Source of the DNA: an uncultured Acidimicrobiales bacterium
Lineage (GTDB): Bacteria > Actinomycetota > Acidimicrobiia > Acidimicrobiales > SZUA-35
Assembly: GCA_937976305.1 (NCBI GenBank)
Contig: CALJSB010000136.1
Location: forward strand, 1-64,000
Reading direction: 5' to 3'
DNA length: 64,000 nt
Positions 44,867-54,009 of the stretch are shown here, in pieces (position 1 is the first letter of the stretch; the number at the start of each line of letters is the position of its first letter). The notes under the pieces were generated by a model that had not been told where the DNA came from, made no database searches, and worked only from the letters and a program-made list of their open reading frames with translations. The translations under genes were made by a program, and so were the position numbers.

Positions 44867-46159
44867 ATGGTCGAGCCAGATTTCCTTCGATTCGACACGC
44901 TGAGCCTGCATGCAGGTCAACAGCCTGACCCAACGACCGGGGCGAGAGCCGTCCCGATCTTTGCCACGACGTCGTACTCGTTTCCTGACACCGACGAGGC
45001 CGCCGCGCTGTTCAACCTCGAAGCGCCCGGCCACATCTACAGCCGCATCTCGAACCCAACGGTTGCCGTGCTTGAGGAGCGTTTGGCTGCCCTCGAGGGT
45101 GGGGTTGGAGCGGTGTGTACAGCGAGTGGGACTGCTGCTCTGCACCTCGGCGTTGCGTCGCTGATGTCGGCAGGCGACCACATCGTTGCATCGAAGAACC
45201 TCTACGGCGGTTCCTACAACATGATGAACCTCACTCTCCCGAGGTTCGGTATCACCACCACGTTCGTCGACCCACGAGACCCCGCCGCATTTGCTGCGGC
45301 CATCCGGCCGAACACCAAGATCGTCTACGCAGAGACCCTCGGCAACCCTGGCATCGAGGTGCTCGACATCGAGGCGGTTGCCGATGTTGCCCATGCTGCC
45401 GGGCTTCCCCTCATGGTCGATTCGACCTTCTCGACCCCGTATCTCATGCGCCCGATCGAGCACGGTGCCGACATCGTGATGCACTCGGTCACCAAGTTTC
45501 TCGGCGGACACGGTGTGGCCCTCGGCGGTGTGCTCGTCGACGGGGGCCGCTTCGATTGGGCTCAGAACGACAAGTTCCCCACGCTCACCGAGCCATACGC
45601 CGGCTACCACGGCGTGGTGTTTACCGACGAGTTCGGTCCGTCCGCACTCGGCATGCGAGCTCGAGCCGAGGGATTGCGCGACTTCGGTGCGTGTATGAGC
45701 CCGCACAATGCGTTCACTCTTTTGCAGGGCGTCGAGACGCTGCCCCTTCGCATGGCTCGACACATCGACAACACCGATCGCGTGCTCGAAGCGCTGCAGG
45801 CCAACGACGCCGTCACCTGGGTTCGTCACCCCCGAGTGGCCGATCACCCCGACCACGAACTGGCGAAGCGCCTCTACCCGAAGGGTGCGGGAGCCATCTT
45901 GAGTTTCGGCGTGAAGGGCGGCCGATCTGCCGGCCGTAAGTTCATCGAATCGGTGCGACTTGCCTCGCACCTTGCCAACGTCGGCGACGCCAAGACCCTG
46001 GTGATTCATCCCGGCTCGACCACTCATGGTCAGCTCTCGGCCGAGCAACTTGAGGCCAGCGGCATCAGCGAGGATCTCATCCGGTTCTCGGTCGGGCTCG
46101 AAGATCCAGAGGACATCGTCGAGGATCTCGAGCGAGCGTTGAAGGCCAGCCAGCGATGA
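44867..46159 (+). CDS. Second Cys/Met-metabolism PLP enzyme (O-acetylhomoserine sulfhydrylase-like)
   Basis: This 430-aa protein starts at ATG 44867 (MVEPDFLRFDTLSLHAGQ), the usual family start; an ATG at 44813 is possible. YSRISNPT, the PLP lysine in HSVTKFLGGHG (Lys210), and SPHNAFTLLQGVETLPLRM are present. It is in the same family as the 18314-19636 gene but clearly diverged from it. It overlaps the alpha/beta hydrolase by 4 nt (ATGA), so they may share a pathway. It could be MetY, MetZ or a methionine gamma-lyase; the sequence alone does not decide. Confidence 0.85.
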   Translation: MVEPDFLRFDTLSLHAGQQPDPTTGARAVPIFATTSYSFPDTDEAAALFNLEAPGHIYSRISNPTVAVLEERLAALEGGVGAVCTASGTAALHLGVASLMSAGDHIVASKNLYGGSYNMMNLTLPRFGITTTFVDPRDPAAFAAAIRPNTKIVYAETLGNPGIEVLDIEAVADVAHAAGLPLMVDSTFSTPYLMRPIEHGADIVMHSVTKFLGGHGVALGGVLVDGGRFDWAQNDKFPTLTEPYAGYHGVVFTDEFGPSALGMRARAEGLRDFGACMSPHNAFTLLQGVETLPLRMARHIDNTDRVLEALQANDAVTWVRHPRVADHPDHELAKRLYPKGAGAILSFGVKGGRSAGRKFIESVRLASHLANVGDAKTLVIHPGSTTHGQLSAEQLEASGISEDLIRFSVGLEDPEDIVEDLERALKASQR

Positions 46160-46953
46160 TCGTGAATGTTGACGGGCACGTTGCCCACGGATCGACAGGC
46201 GGCGTCGAACTCGCTGGAGATGATCCAGCCGTCGTGCTGATTCACGGCGCCGGGATGGACGGCACCATCTGGCAACTGCAGACGCGGTACCTCGCCTATC
46301 GCGGCCACCGAGCCGTCGCTGTCGACCTGCCCGGGCACGGCCGAAGTGAGGGCAAACCGCTGACGACCATTAGCGAGATGGCTGAGTGGGTCGGCCGCTT
46401 TGCCGATGCCGCGGGGTTTGCCACGTTCAACGCGGTTGGGCACTCGATGGGAACCTTCATCGGCCTCGAACTTGCCGCCAACGAGCCCGACCGCATCGAC
46501 AGCCTGACGTTGCTCGGTACCGCCACCAAGATGCCGGTACACCCCGACCTCCTCGACGCAGCGCAGAACGATCTTCCCCGAGCCGCCGCTCTGATGGCGG
46601 CGTGGGGGCTCGGTCGGCCGGCTCACGCCGGCGTCAATCCGACTCCTGGCATGTGGATGTCTGGTGGTTCGCAAGCTCTCGTCGAAAACTCCGACGCAGG
46701 TGTGTTGGTTGCCGACTTTGACGCGTGTCGCAACTACGAGGGAGCGCTCGACGCAGCCGGTGCAACGACGTGCCCCACCACCGTTGTGATCGGGTCAGAC
46801 GATCGCATGACGCCGCCAGCCCAGGGCCACAAGGTGGCCGACGCCATCAAGAACGGCTCGAAGGTGGAGCTCTCCAGCATCGGCCATTCGATGATGATCG
46901 AGGATCCTCGGTCGGTGAAGAAGGCGATCATCGAGACCATCGCCGGCGCCTAA
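46156..46953 (+). CDS. Alpha/beta hydrolase
   Basis: This 265-aa protein has the alpha/beta-hydrolase fold: oxyanion region VVLIHGAGMDGTIW, AVDLPGHGRSEGKPL, nucleophile Ser in VGHSMGTFIGLELA, Asp in VIGSDDRMTPP and His in IGHSMMIED. It is co-translated with the preceding PLP enzyme. In some bacteria homoserine O-acyltransferase shares this fold, but this protein is shorter and more like general esterases. Substrate unknown. Confidence 0.9.
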   Translation: MIVNVDGHVAHGSTGGVELAGDDPAVVLIHGAGMDGTIWQLQTRYLAYRGHRAVAVDLPGHGRSEGKPLTTISEMAEWVGRFADAAGFATFNAVGHSMGTFIGLELAANEPDRIDSLTLLGTATKMPVHPDLLDAAQNDLPRAAALMAAWGLGRPAHAGVNPTPGMWMSGGSQALVENSDAGVLVADFDACRNYEGALDAAGATTCPTTVVIGSDDRMTPPAQGHKVADAIKNGSKVELSSIGHSMMIEDPRSVKKAIIETIAGA

Positions 46954-46988
46954 CAAAACGAGCAGCGCCGGCACCTCGCCCGGTGCCC

Positions 46989-47105
46989 GCCCGAACTGGA
47001 GGCGCCAGCCGACTGAAACGCCGGTACGAGCCTCCAGAACGGCACTGCCCTCCCGAACTGGAGGCGCCAGCCGACTGAAACGCCGGTAGCAGCCTCCAGA
47101 ACGGG
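46989..47105. repeat. CCCGAACTGG hairpin repeats, two tandem copies between convergent genes
   Basis: Two copies (about 46989-47042 and 47051-47105) each begin CCCGAACTGGAGGCGCCAGC and end GCCTCCAGAACGG. GGAGGC pairs with GCCTCC, flanked by matching CCCG/CGGG. They lie between the hydrolase stop and the stop of the 3-hydroxyacyl-CoA dehydrogenase. The two copies differ at a few bases only. Confidence 0.85.
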
Positions 47106-47121
47106 GGTGGAGAACGGGACT

Positions 47122-48402
47122 TCAGGCGTTGTTCCAGGTGCCGTCGTGCCCGAGGAAGCCGCCATCTCGATAGAAGGTGTCTAACTCGGACGCATCAAGC
47201 ACGGCGAGCATGTGCGGCAGCTCGGCGCCTTCAGCCCGGATCTTGTCGATGACTCGCTGCGAGCCGAGGTGATCGAGCATCTCGAAGGGCCCCTTGGCCC
47301 AGTTGAAACCCCACTTGATGGCGTTGTCGATGTTGAGGATGTCGTCGGCGATCTCGGGCACGAGACCGGCTGCATACCGAAGCGTGCCGCCAAAGATCTC
47401 CCATGCGAGTGAGCCCTGTGGTGAGTCCGTGAACATCACCTCGCCGAGATCGGCGGGCACGCCTTCGAGGTCAGGATCAGTTGCCTCACGCCACGCCTCG
47501 GTGAGGAGGTCAAACGTCTCGAACTTCTTCGAGCCATCGTCGAGTTTCTGCACCCGGCCAAAGCCACCGAGCTCTCGCGACTTACGCCCGAGTTGACCCC
47601 GTTCGAGCATGCCCTGCTCAGCCGACGGGAACGACGTAAATGGCCGACCAGGGTCGCCGGCAGGGAGGTTCACGTCGAGGTTCTTGCCAACAAGATCCAT
47701 CACATCGAGTCCGATGAGATCAATCAGCCCGTAGAGACCAGTGGGCGGCAGGCCAATCGGCTTGCCCAACACCGCATTGACGGTCTCTTGGCTCATGCCG
47801 TCAGCGAGGTATGGCTTCGCCTTATGCAGACCGCTGAGCATGAAGAAACAACCGATGCGATTGCCAATGAAGTTGACGGTGTCCTTTGCGTGGACGACGC
47901 CCTTGTCGAGTTGGGTGGCGCCAAAGGAAGCAAATGCTTCGATCACATCGGGCGTGGTGCCCTCGCCTGGCACCAGTTCAAACAGCTTCATGACCCGCAC
48001 GGGGTTGAAAAAGTGTGTGATGGCAACATCGGCTTGGAACCGCTCGGGCAAACCGTCAGCAATGTCGCGGAGCGGAATGCCGGAGGTGTTTGAGCTGATG
48101 ACCGAGCCGTCCCGACGAATGGGCTCGACCTTTTCAAACAACTCGCGCTTGATCCCAACGTCCTCGACGATGGCTTCACAGATCCAGTCGTAGTCGGCCA
48201 GCTTCTCGAGATCGGCCTCAAACGTGCCGGTTTCGACGAGATGCCGATGCTCTTCATCAACAGCAGCGAGACCACGCTCGACAGCCTCCGTCGACACGTC
48301 GAGCATCAACACCTTGCAACCGGCTGCAGCACTGGCTGCAGCAATTCCGGACCCCATGGTTCCGCAGCCGAGCACGGCCACCGATTCGATTTGTCGACTC
48401 AT
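47122..48402 (-). CDS. 3-hydroxyacyl-CoA dehydrogenase
   Basis: This 426-aa NAD enzyme oxidises 3-hydroxyacyl-CoA in beta-oxidation. N-terminal Rossmann motif: VLGCGTMGSGIAAASAAAG. Active-site elements are SSNTSGIPL and ITHFFNPVRVMKLFELV (catalytic His), and then 3HCDH C-terminal domains (KDTVNFIGNRIGCFFML). A second, partial C-terminal domain makes it longer than plain HBDH and like the dehydrogenase half of FadB/FadJ without the hydratase part. The enoyl-CoA hydratase at 19844-20626 could supply the missing step. ATG 48402 is used; GTG 48408 is possible. Confidence 0.9.
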   Translation of the reverse strand: MSRQIESVAVLGCGTMGSGIAAASAAAGCKVLMLDVSTEAVERGLAAVDEEHRHLVETGTFEADLEKLADYDWICEAIVEDVGIKRELFEKVEPIRRDGSVISSNTSGIPLRDIADGLPERFQADVAITHFFNPVRVMKLFELVPGEGTTPDVIEAFASFGATQLDKGVVHAKDTVNFIGNRIGCFFMLSGLHKAKPYLADGMSQETVNAVLGKPIGLPPTGLYGLIDLIGLDVMDLVGKNLDVNLPAGDPGRPFTSFPSAEQGMLERGQLGRKSRELGGFGRVQKLDDGSKKFETFDLLTEAWREATDPDLEGVPADLGEVMFTDSPQGSLAWEIFGGTLRYAAGLVPEIADDILNIDNAIKWGFNWAKGPFEMLDHLGSQRVIDKIRAEGAELPHMLAVLDASELDTFYRDGGFLGHDGTWNNA

Positions 48403-48608
48403 GTTCACAAGTTTGGCCCGTCGATTCGGGTTTCCCCACTAACGGAGCCGAAGAGGGGTGGAGACGATCGTTCAGGACGGTGAACAACGAAGAAACGAGG
48501 GTCGATCTCGGGACGATCGAGGAGATCGGTGGGTTTGTACCTGCATCGCTCAAGCGAGGCGATCCATTCGAAACACCCCCATTCGAATCGCATTCAGGAG
48601 ACTGCAAA

Positions 48609-49721
48609 GTGAAAAGCAAGCAAGCACAGAACTCAAAGCTCAAGAAGGCAGCAGCGTTGCTGATCGGTCTTGGCATGATCGCCGCCGCGTGTGGCTCTGA
48701 TGACGGTGACACCGGCGCAGCAGCAGCCGACGCCGTCGCAGAATCCGACGCAGCCGGCACCTCCGACGGAGAGGAGGCCATGGAAGACGACGCCATGGAA
48801 GACGACGAGGCGATGGAAGACGACGCCATGGAAGACGACGACGCCATGGAAGACGACGCCATGGAAGACGACGCCATGGAAGACGGCGACGCGATGGAAG
48901 ACGGCGACGCCATGAGCGAAGGTCGGCCCGTGCTCGACATCAGCTTCGACAGCCTTGAGCCCCTCGGCGACGACTTCGACTACGAGGTCTGGACCATCGT
49001 CGACGACGCTCCCGTCACCGGTGGCCTGTTCGACATCGCAGACGACGGCTCAGTGGAGATCACCTCAGATCAAGATCACCTCTACGGCCATGAAGGCGCA
49101 ACTGCAGTTGTCATCTCGATCGAGCCGAGCGTTGGTGACGATCCGGCACCGAGCGACACCAAGGTGCTCGGTGGGCCGATCGCTGACGATGGCTCGTTCG
49201 AGCTCTCCATCGATCACCCGGCTGCCCTCGGCACCGACTTCGCCGACGCTTCCGGCAGCTTCATTCTTGGAACGCCGTCGAACGATCCTGATCCTGATGA
49301 GCTTTCCGGTGTCTGGTTCTTGAGCGTCCCCGGTCCTGAGCAGAGCCTCAATCTGCCTGAGCTGCCAGCCGGCTGGGTGTACGAAGGCTGGGCCGTGATT
49401 GACGGACAGCCGGTGAGCACCGGCCGCTTCACCGACCCCGCTGCCGCCGACGACTTTGACGGCTTCTCGGGTCCGAACGGCACACCTAACTACCCCGGTG
49501 AAGACTTCATCGTCAACGCCCCTGATGGACTCACCTTCCCGACTGACCTCTCCGATTCGACGATCGTCATCAGCGTTGAGCCCGACGCTGACAACAGCCC
49601 GGCCCCGTTCGTGCTCAAGCCCCTCGTCACCGAGGTGACACCGGGCGTGGGCGATCACGAGAACATCGAGTTCGGAACCGGTTTCGTCGCCGTCACCGGT
49701 TCAGGGTCGGTGATCGGCTGA
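48609..49721 (+). CDS. Lipoprotein with AMEDD repeats and two RskA_C-like domains
   Basis: This 370-aa protein starts at GTG 48609, fixed by AGGAGA 7 nt upstream; a longer frame from 48480 would bury the signal peptide. The signal and lipobox are KKAAALLIGLGMIAAAC, so it is probably anchored outside the membrane. Residues about 60-105 are near-perfect AMEDD/AMEDGD repeats. Two domains follow, each with an EVW/EGW ... PVTGG/PVSTG ... VVISIEP/IVISVEPD pattern reminiscent of the C-terminal domain of anti-sigma-K factors. No sigma factor is adjacent. The 206-nt upstream gap holds its promoter region; I saw no other gene there. Confidence 0.82.
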   Translation: MKSKQAQNSKLKKAAALLIGLGMIAAACGSDDGDTGAAAADAVAESDAAGTSDGEEAMEDDAMEDDEAMEDDAMEDDDAMEDDAMEDDAMEDGDAMEDGDAMSEGRPVLDISFDSLEPLGDDFDYEVWTIVDDAPVTGGLFDIADDGSVEITSDQDHLYGHEGATAVVISIEPSVGDDPAPSDTKVLGGPIADDGSFELSIDHPAALGTDFADASGSFILGTPSNDPDPDELSGVWFLSVPGPEQSLNLPELPAGWVYEGWAVIDGQPVSTGRFTDPAAADDFDGFSGPNGTPNYPGEDFIVNAPDGLTFPTDLSDSTIVISVEPDADNSPAPFVLKPLVTEVTPGVGDHENIEFGTGFVAVTGSGSVIG

Positions 49722-50040
49722 CCACTTCTCGGTGAGGGCAGCTCGCCTCTACCTCTCTCCCCGGAGCCGGGACTCGCCCTCACCAAAAGCCTCCACACCC
49801 ACGGCCCCGGTCGGACCCTCGCCCTCTCGGCGGATGCGTCCAGCCGGGGCCGCTTGGTTTTGTAATGCTCTGCACCTGACCAAGCAGGGCCGAAGGTCGG
49901 GGTGCACCTCAAGCGAGGACTCGGAGCGAAGCGACGCCGCAGCGGAGGTGTGCGTCGACCGCCGGCCCGGGAGCCTCGTTAACGTTTGAGACCTGACCCC
50001 GCCGTTTGCTGCGCTTACTTACCGAGTTGCTCGCTGGCGC
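49722..50040. other. Non-coding gap of about 320 nt
   Basis: No convincing gene on either strand. GGTGAGGGC (49731-49739) and GCCCTCACC (49776-49784) could pair over a 36-nt loop behind the lipoprotein gene, a weak terminator candidate. The remainder shows no repeat or RNA that I recognise. Confidence 0.5.
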
Positions 50041-50991
50041 TCACAACTCAACGATTGCGGGGGTGAGGGGGAGGATGGGAGTAGCGTCGACGTAGTCGAG
50101 CTCGATGAGTTCGGCACCGGTGCCGAGGGCTTCGATTTCGGCTCGAATCGGACCGATGTCGGTCGGGGCGGAGAATCCCGGCATCCAATCGTCGTGATGG
50201 GTCAGGATCACCCGCTTCGGTCCGAGCATCTCGACTTGGCCAGCCACGAACTGCGCCAGGGACCCCTGGATCGGCTCGCCGTCGATGCACGCTCGCCCCG
50301 CTGCACCGATGAGAGCAACATCTGGATTCAGCCCGGTCAACACGCCAGACCAATGGCCTGACGTGTCTTGATAGAAGATGCTGCCGTCCGGCGTCTCGAA
50401 CACAAACACAAGCGCCCCGCCGTCGCCCCGAGTGCTGTGGCCGACCGCCCCAGCCGCGAGGTGAGCCTGCGCATCGGGCCCCAGACCCATCAGATACTCG
50501 AGGAGCTCGGCGAATCGCTCCTGACGTTCGTGCCACAACACATCGAGATCGCCAAGACACTCGGTCCCCGGGCCCTCCATCTGCGAGTGAGACCACACGC
50601 ATGAGTGCTGGCTGGGATACACCGCAACCGTCACTCCCTCGCCCAACTCGATCGTCTCTCCCCCGCCAACACAGATCATGCGATCGAGGGGAACGCCAGC
50701 CGCTTCCATCACTCGAACCGACTCATAGCTGGCGATCAACGTCGCATTGGTGTTTGCCATGATCACCTCAGCGCCCCAAAGATGATCGAAGTGCGAGTGG
50801 CCGACCACGATCCAGTCGCATTCATCGATCACCGACGAAGTGAGCAGCTGCCCATCGGCATCTGTGGGGCCCGCCGCTCCGGGCATGCGATCGATATAGG
50901 CGTCGAGCATCACCGTGATGCCAGCGGTCCGCAACCGGAAGGTCGCACAGCCGTACCAGTCGAGCGTCGTCGGATTCTCTTTCAGCGTCAT
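50041..50991 (-). CDS. Metallo-beta-lactamase-fold hydrolase, UlaG-like group
   Basis: This 316-aa protein has the N-terminal WYGCATFRLRTAGITVMLDAY strand pair typical of the UlaG/YtkL group, metal ligands HSHFDHLWG, and later His/Asp residues in PSQHSCVWSHS, YQDTSGHW and LTHHDDW. No signal peptide is seen. The group includes lactonases and phosphodiesterases; the substrate here cannot be told. It is divergent from the EamA transporter across 64 nt. Confidence 0.85.
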   Translation of the reverse strand: MTLKENPTTLDWYGCATFRLRTAGITVMLDAYIDRMPGAAGPTDADGQLLTSSVIDECDWIVVGHSHFDHLWGAEVIMANTNATLIASYESVRVMEAAGVPLDRMICVGGGETIELGEGVTVAVYPSQHSCVWSHSQMEGPGTECLGDLDVLWHERQERFAELLEYLMGLGPDAQAHLAAGAVGHSTRGDGGALVFVFETPDGSIFYQDTSGHWSGVLTGLNPDVALIGAAGRACIDGEPIQGSLAQFVAGQVEMLGPKRVILTHHDDWMPGFSAPTDIGPIRAEIEALGTGAELIELDYVDATPILPLTPAIVEL

Positions 50992-51055
50992 GGGCGCAGT
51001 CTCCTAGTGTGACGAGATCACTTCAACCGCAGCCCCAACCTCGACCCAGCCAACA

Positions 51056-51967
51056 ATGGCGCCCGCTCTCATGCTGGCGATCATCTTCACCGTTGCGCTG
51101 CTGATCGGTGGCAACTACACAGCACTCAAGTTCGCCCTTGACCACGCGTCACCCCTCGCCCTGGTCGCGATGCGAACCACCGTCGGCGGGATCTTTCTGA
51201 TGCTGTTTGCGTTGGCGATCGGCGAACGCCTCCCCACCCGCCGAGACGACTACCTCACGATCTTCATCGTCTCGGTCTGCATCACCACGGTGTCGAGCAT
51301 GACCCTCGTGGTCGGTGTCAACAAAGTGACGGCCGGAGTCGCCGCCATCATGGCCAGCACCATGCCGTTGTTCACCGCCGTCATCGCCTTCTTCGTTCTG
51401 AGCGAACGACTCAGCGGCCTCGCTATGTCCGGCTTGATCATGGGATTCGTCGGTGCCGCGGCGGTTGCCTCCCCAGCGCTCGGAGGCGACACCAGCCTGG
51501 CCGGCATTCTCATCTTGCTCGTTGCCACGTCGGCCTGGGCGATCGGCACGGTGATGATGAAGGTCCGCGACGTTTCACGGGTGAGCCCGGTGATGTTCGT
51601 TGCCGTGCAGCTGCTGATGTCTGCAGCCGTGTGCATACCCGTCGCTTTGATCATCGAAGGCACCGACGAGATCGACTGGTCGGTCGGCCTCGCCGTCCCA
51701 CTTTTTTACGCAGCGATTCCGGCGATGGCTGTCACCTTCGCCCTCATGGCAACGATCATCAGACATGCGCCCGCGGCGCAGGCAGCCCTTCCGGCCTACG
51801 TGATACCGGTCTTCGGTGTTCTGCTCGCGTGGCTCATCCGCAGCGAGCAGCTCGAGCTCATCGAACTGCTCGGCGGCGCGCTGGTCGTAGGTGGCGTCTT
51901 TGTCCTCAGTTGGGCCAACAACCGCGAGCGAGCAAAGACGCCGACGCCAACAGCAGCCGCAGAGTGA
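51056..51967 (+). CDS. EamA/DMT-family transporter
   Basis: This 303-aa protein has about ten membrane helices in two EamA repeats (IFTVALLIGGNYTALKFALD and SPLALVAMRTTVGGIF; second repeat near SAWAIGTVMMK, ending LLGGALVVGGVFVLSW). It is a metabolite or drug exporter of unknown substrate. Its stop is 1 nt from that of the convergent DUF4214 gene. Confidence 0.9.
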   Translation: MAPALMLAIIFTVALLIGGNYTALKFALDHASPLALVAMRTTVGGIFLMLFALAIGERLPTRRDDYLTIFIVSVCITTVSSMTLVVGVNKVTAGVAAIMASTMPLFTAVIAFFVLSERLSGLAMSGLIMGFVGAAAVASPALGGDTSLAGILILLVATSAWAIGTVMMKVRDVSRVSPVMFVAVQLLMSAAVCIPVALIIEGTDEIDWSVGLAVPLFYAAIPAMAVTFALMATIIRHAPAAQAALPAYVIPVFGVLLAWLIRSEQLELIELLGGALVVGGVFVLSWANNRERAKTPTPTAAAE

Positions 51968-51968
51968 G

Positions 51969-53942
51969 CTAGCCCGGGGGCAGTGTTCCGGTGAGAAGGA
52001 TGAACTCGGGACTTTCGGAGAACCCGACCATCACCTCGCCCCGGGTCCGACGGCTCGACCAGAGCTCGGCCGACCAGAATTCGACCCCTTCGGGCTCACC
52101 GGCTCGACCGAGCACGTTCTGGTACACGAGCTCGACAAACTGCCGGTCGGTGAGATCGCCGTACAGCTGGTCGAACTCATCGGAGGTAGCAAAGAACTCC
52201 GACACCTCGCCGAGAGACTCGCCACCAACGAGCAGACGAGACCAGTAGCAAAGACCGAGCTCGTCTGCGTCCCGCAAGAAGTAGGCCCGATACAAGCGAT
52301 GCGCCGCTCCTTCCTCGGCGGTATGCGCTCCCACCGTCGCTGTCGCCGCGACCGTGCTTGTTTCGTCAGCAAGCCACACCAACAGCTCGGCCCGACTCAA
52401 CCCAGCCTCGGTGACTCGATCACCCTGTTGCAGATCAACGAGAAAAGCGATGGCCCCGGCGTCAGTCGCAGCTCCGCCAGCGTTGACCCAGATGCGCTCG
52501 GCGAACTCGCCGTCGGACAGCTGATCGATCGAAGGCTGAAAGTCAGGTGCGCCGAGAAGTGTCGATGCCAAAGCGACTGCCGACATTCCGTTGGCTCTGG
52601 CGTCTGTCCAGAACTCGACACCTGCTTCATCGCCAGCACGGCCATAGGCCGCCTGATAGAGCCGATTGGTCTGATCGGCCAACGAGGTCGGGCCCGGAGC
52701 ATCACCGAGCACCCTCGGAGTGAGCTGCACGAGCACGACGGATGCTCGATCAACACCGAACCCGCCCACCAGGGTTGGGTCGTCGGGGTTTGCATCATCG
52801 ACAGCAAAGACACTTTGAGGGTCGATCGACGAGTGTGGGAGGTCGCTGGTGCTGGCGAGATCGTTGCGCTCCCACCCGAGCCCAGAGACGGTTCGTTCGG
52901 CATCCTCGACTTGCACGACGATCACTCCGTCACGCCCAGCGTGCACCCCAGCGTCGGAGACTTGGTCTGCGTCGACGTCTTGATCAACCGACGACTTGAG
53001 ATTGCCCCATTGATCCAGCGTCAGATCACGCACCAACAATTGCCGGCCCAGGTCGGTGTCGGACCAGCCGGTGACTCGAACGACACTCGGGCCTGGTTCG
53101 AGAGTGATCGGGTCAGACATCAGCGTTGCGCTCGCATAGCCGCCGGCCGTTGAGCCGTCGATGAACAACTCAGACTGTTGCCCGTACGCAAACACGAACG
53201 GCCTCCAATTGCCGTTCAGCAGGATGGAACCGGTCACCAGGCTGGACTGCGGATCGATCTCGCCGATCTCGATCGCCAGCGCGCCGACGTTGCTGGTCTG
53301 AACAGCCTCGAGGACGACACCTTCCGCTGATATGAACGACACCTCGAGCCGAGTGCCGATCTCGAGGGCCACGATCGCATCGTTACCAGTCGCCTCGATG
53401 CGAGCGTCGACGCCGACGACGTCGGCATCGATCACGTCGCCGAGGACCAGATCACCGGGAGCAACGATCAGATCGCCGTCCCGAGAAAGCAGAAGCACCT
53501 CGATCGTGCCGGTGCTGACGGTGCGAGTGATCCAGATTCGACCGTTGTGATCGGCACTGATCGATTCGTTACCGACGAGACGAGTGGTGCCGGGAATCGA
53601 CACAACTCCACCATCACCAAAGCTGGGATCCAGCGAACCGTCTGTCAGGTAGCGGTGCACCTGGTGGCTCAACACCGGATCGACGTTGAGGCCAGTTGCC
53701 AACCGGGACAGCACAACCACGTGGCCCTCTCCGGCATTCACGTCCAGATCGACCGCACGTGAGCCATCATCAGGCAGGGCGAAACTTCCAGCACCGTTGC
53801 CGTTAAGGGCCGGATCAGCGGTACACGCAGACGGAACCGTCCGTTCCGCACTCGCCGGCGGAACTCCTCCCGCCACGAGGCCCGCCAGCATCGCTCCAAC
53901 CGCGACAGCACCAGCCCAACTTTTCCGCCTTGTTACCCGCAT
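51969..53942 (-). CDS. Secreted protein with two DUF4214 domains
   Basis: This protein of about 657 aa is listed from ATG 53942 (MRVTRRKSWAGAVAVGAMLA), which puts a signal peptide at the start; GTG 53999 is an alternative, and neither has a clear ribosome site. Residues to about 420 are beta-rich with delta-60-like runs (YLTDGSLDPSFGDGGVVSIPG). A degenerate DUF4214 domain follows (TNRLYQAAYGRAGDEAGVEFW), then a canonical one (AHRLYRAYFLRDADELGLCYW, LVYQNVLGRAGEPEGVEFW, MVGFSESPEFI). It ends at TLPPG, the point where the 10.9-14.0 kb relatives continue into a metallopeptidase domain. It is probably exported and wall- or matrix-associated. Confidence 0.82.
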   Translation of the reverse strand: MRVTRRKSWAGAVAVGAMLAGLVAGGVPPASAERTVPSACTADPALNGNGAGSFALPDDGSRAVDLDVNAGEGHVVVLSRLATGLNVDPVLSHQVHRYLTDGSLDPSFGDGGVVSIPGTTRLVGNESISADHNGRIWITRTVSTGTIEVLLLSRDGDLIVAPGDLVLGDVIDADVVGVDARIEATGNDAIVALEIGTRLEVSFISAEGVVLEAVQTSNVGALAIEIGEIDPQSSLVTGSILLNGNWRPFVFAYGQQSELFIDGSTAGGYASATLMSDPITLEPGPSVVRVTGWSDTDLGRQLLVRDLTLDQWGNLKSSVDQDVDADQVSDAGVHAGRDGVIVVQVEDAERTVSGLGWERNDLASTSDLPHSSIDPQSVFAVDDANPDDPTLVGGFGVDRASVVLVQLTPRVLGDAPGPTSLADQTNRLYQAAYGRAGDEAGVEFWTDARANGMSAVALASTLLGAPDFQPSIDQLSDGEFAERIWVNAGGAATDAGAIAFLVDLQQGDRVTEAGLSRAELLVWLADETSTVAATATVGAHTAEEGAAHRLYRAYFLRDADELGLCYWSRLLVGGESLGEVSEFFATSDEFDQLYGDLTDRQFVELVYQNVLGRAGEPEGVEFWSAELWSSRRTRGEVMVGFSESPEFILLTGTLPPG

Positions 53943-54009
53943 GACCGCTGAGGCTAGACGCTTCGTCAGGCTTGTGCACGTAGAGTGTTGTTCAAACACT
54001 TATTGTGAC

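Noticed and set aside
44768-46048. Upstream extension of the VOC gene frame to 46048 on the minus strand
   Set aside because: That part is the mirror of the second metY-type gene; the VOC gene has a good ribosome site at its own ATG 44767.
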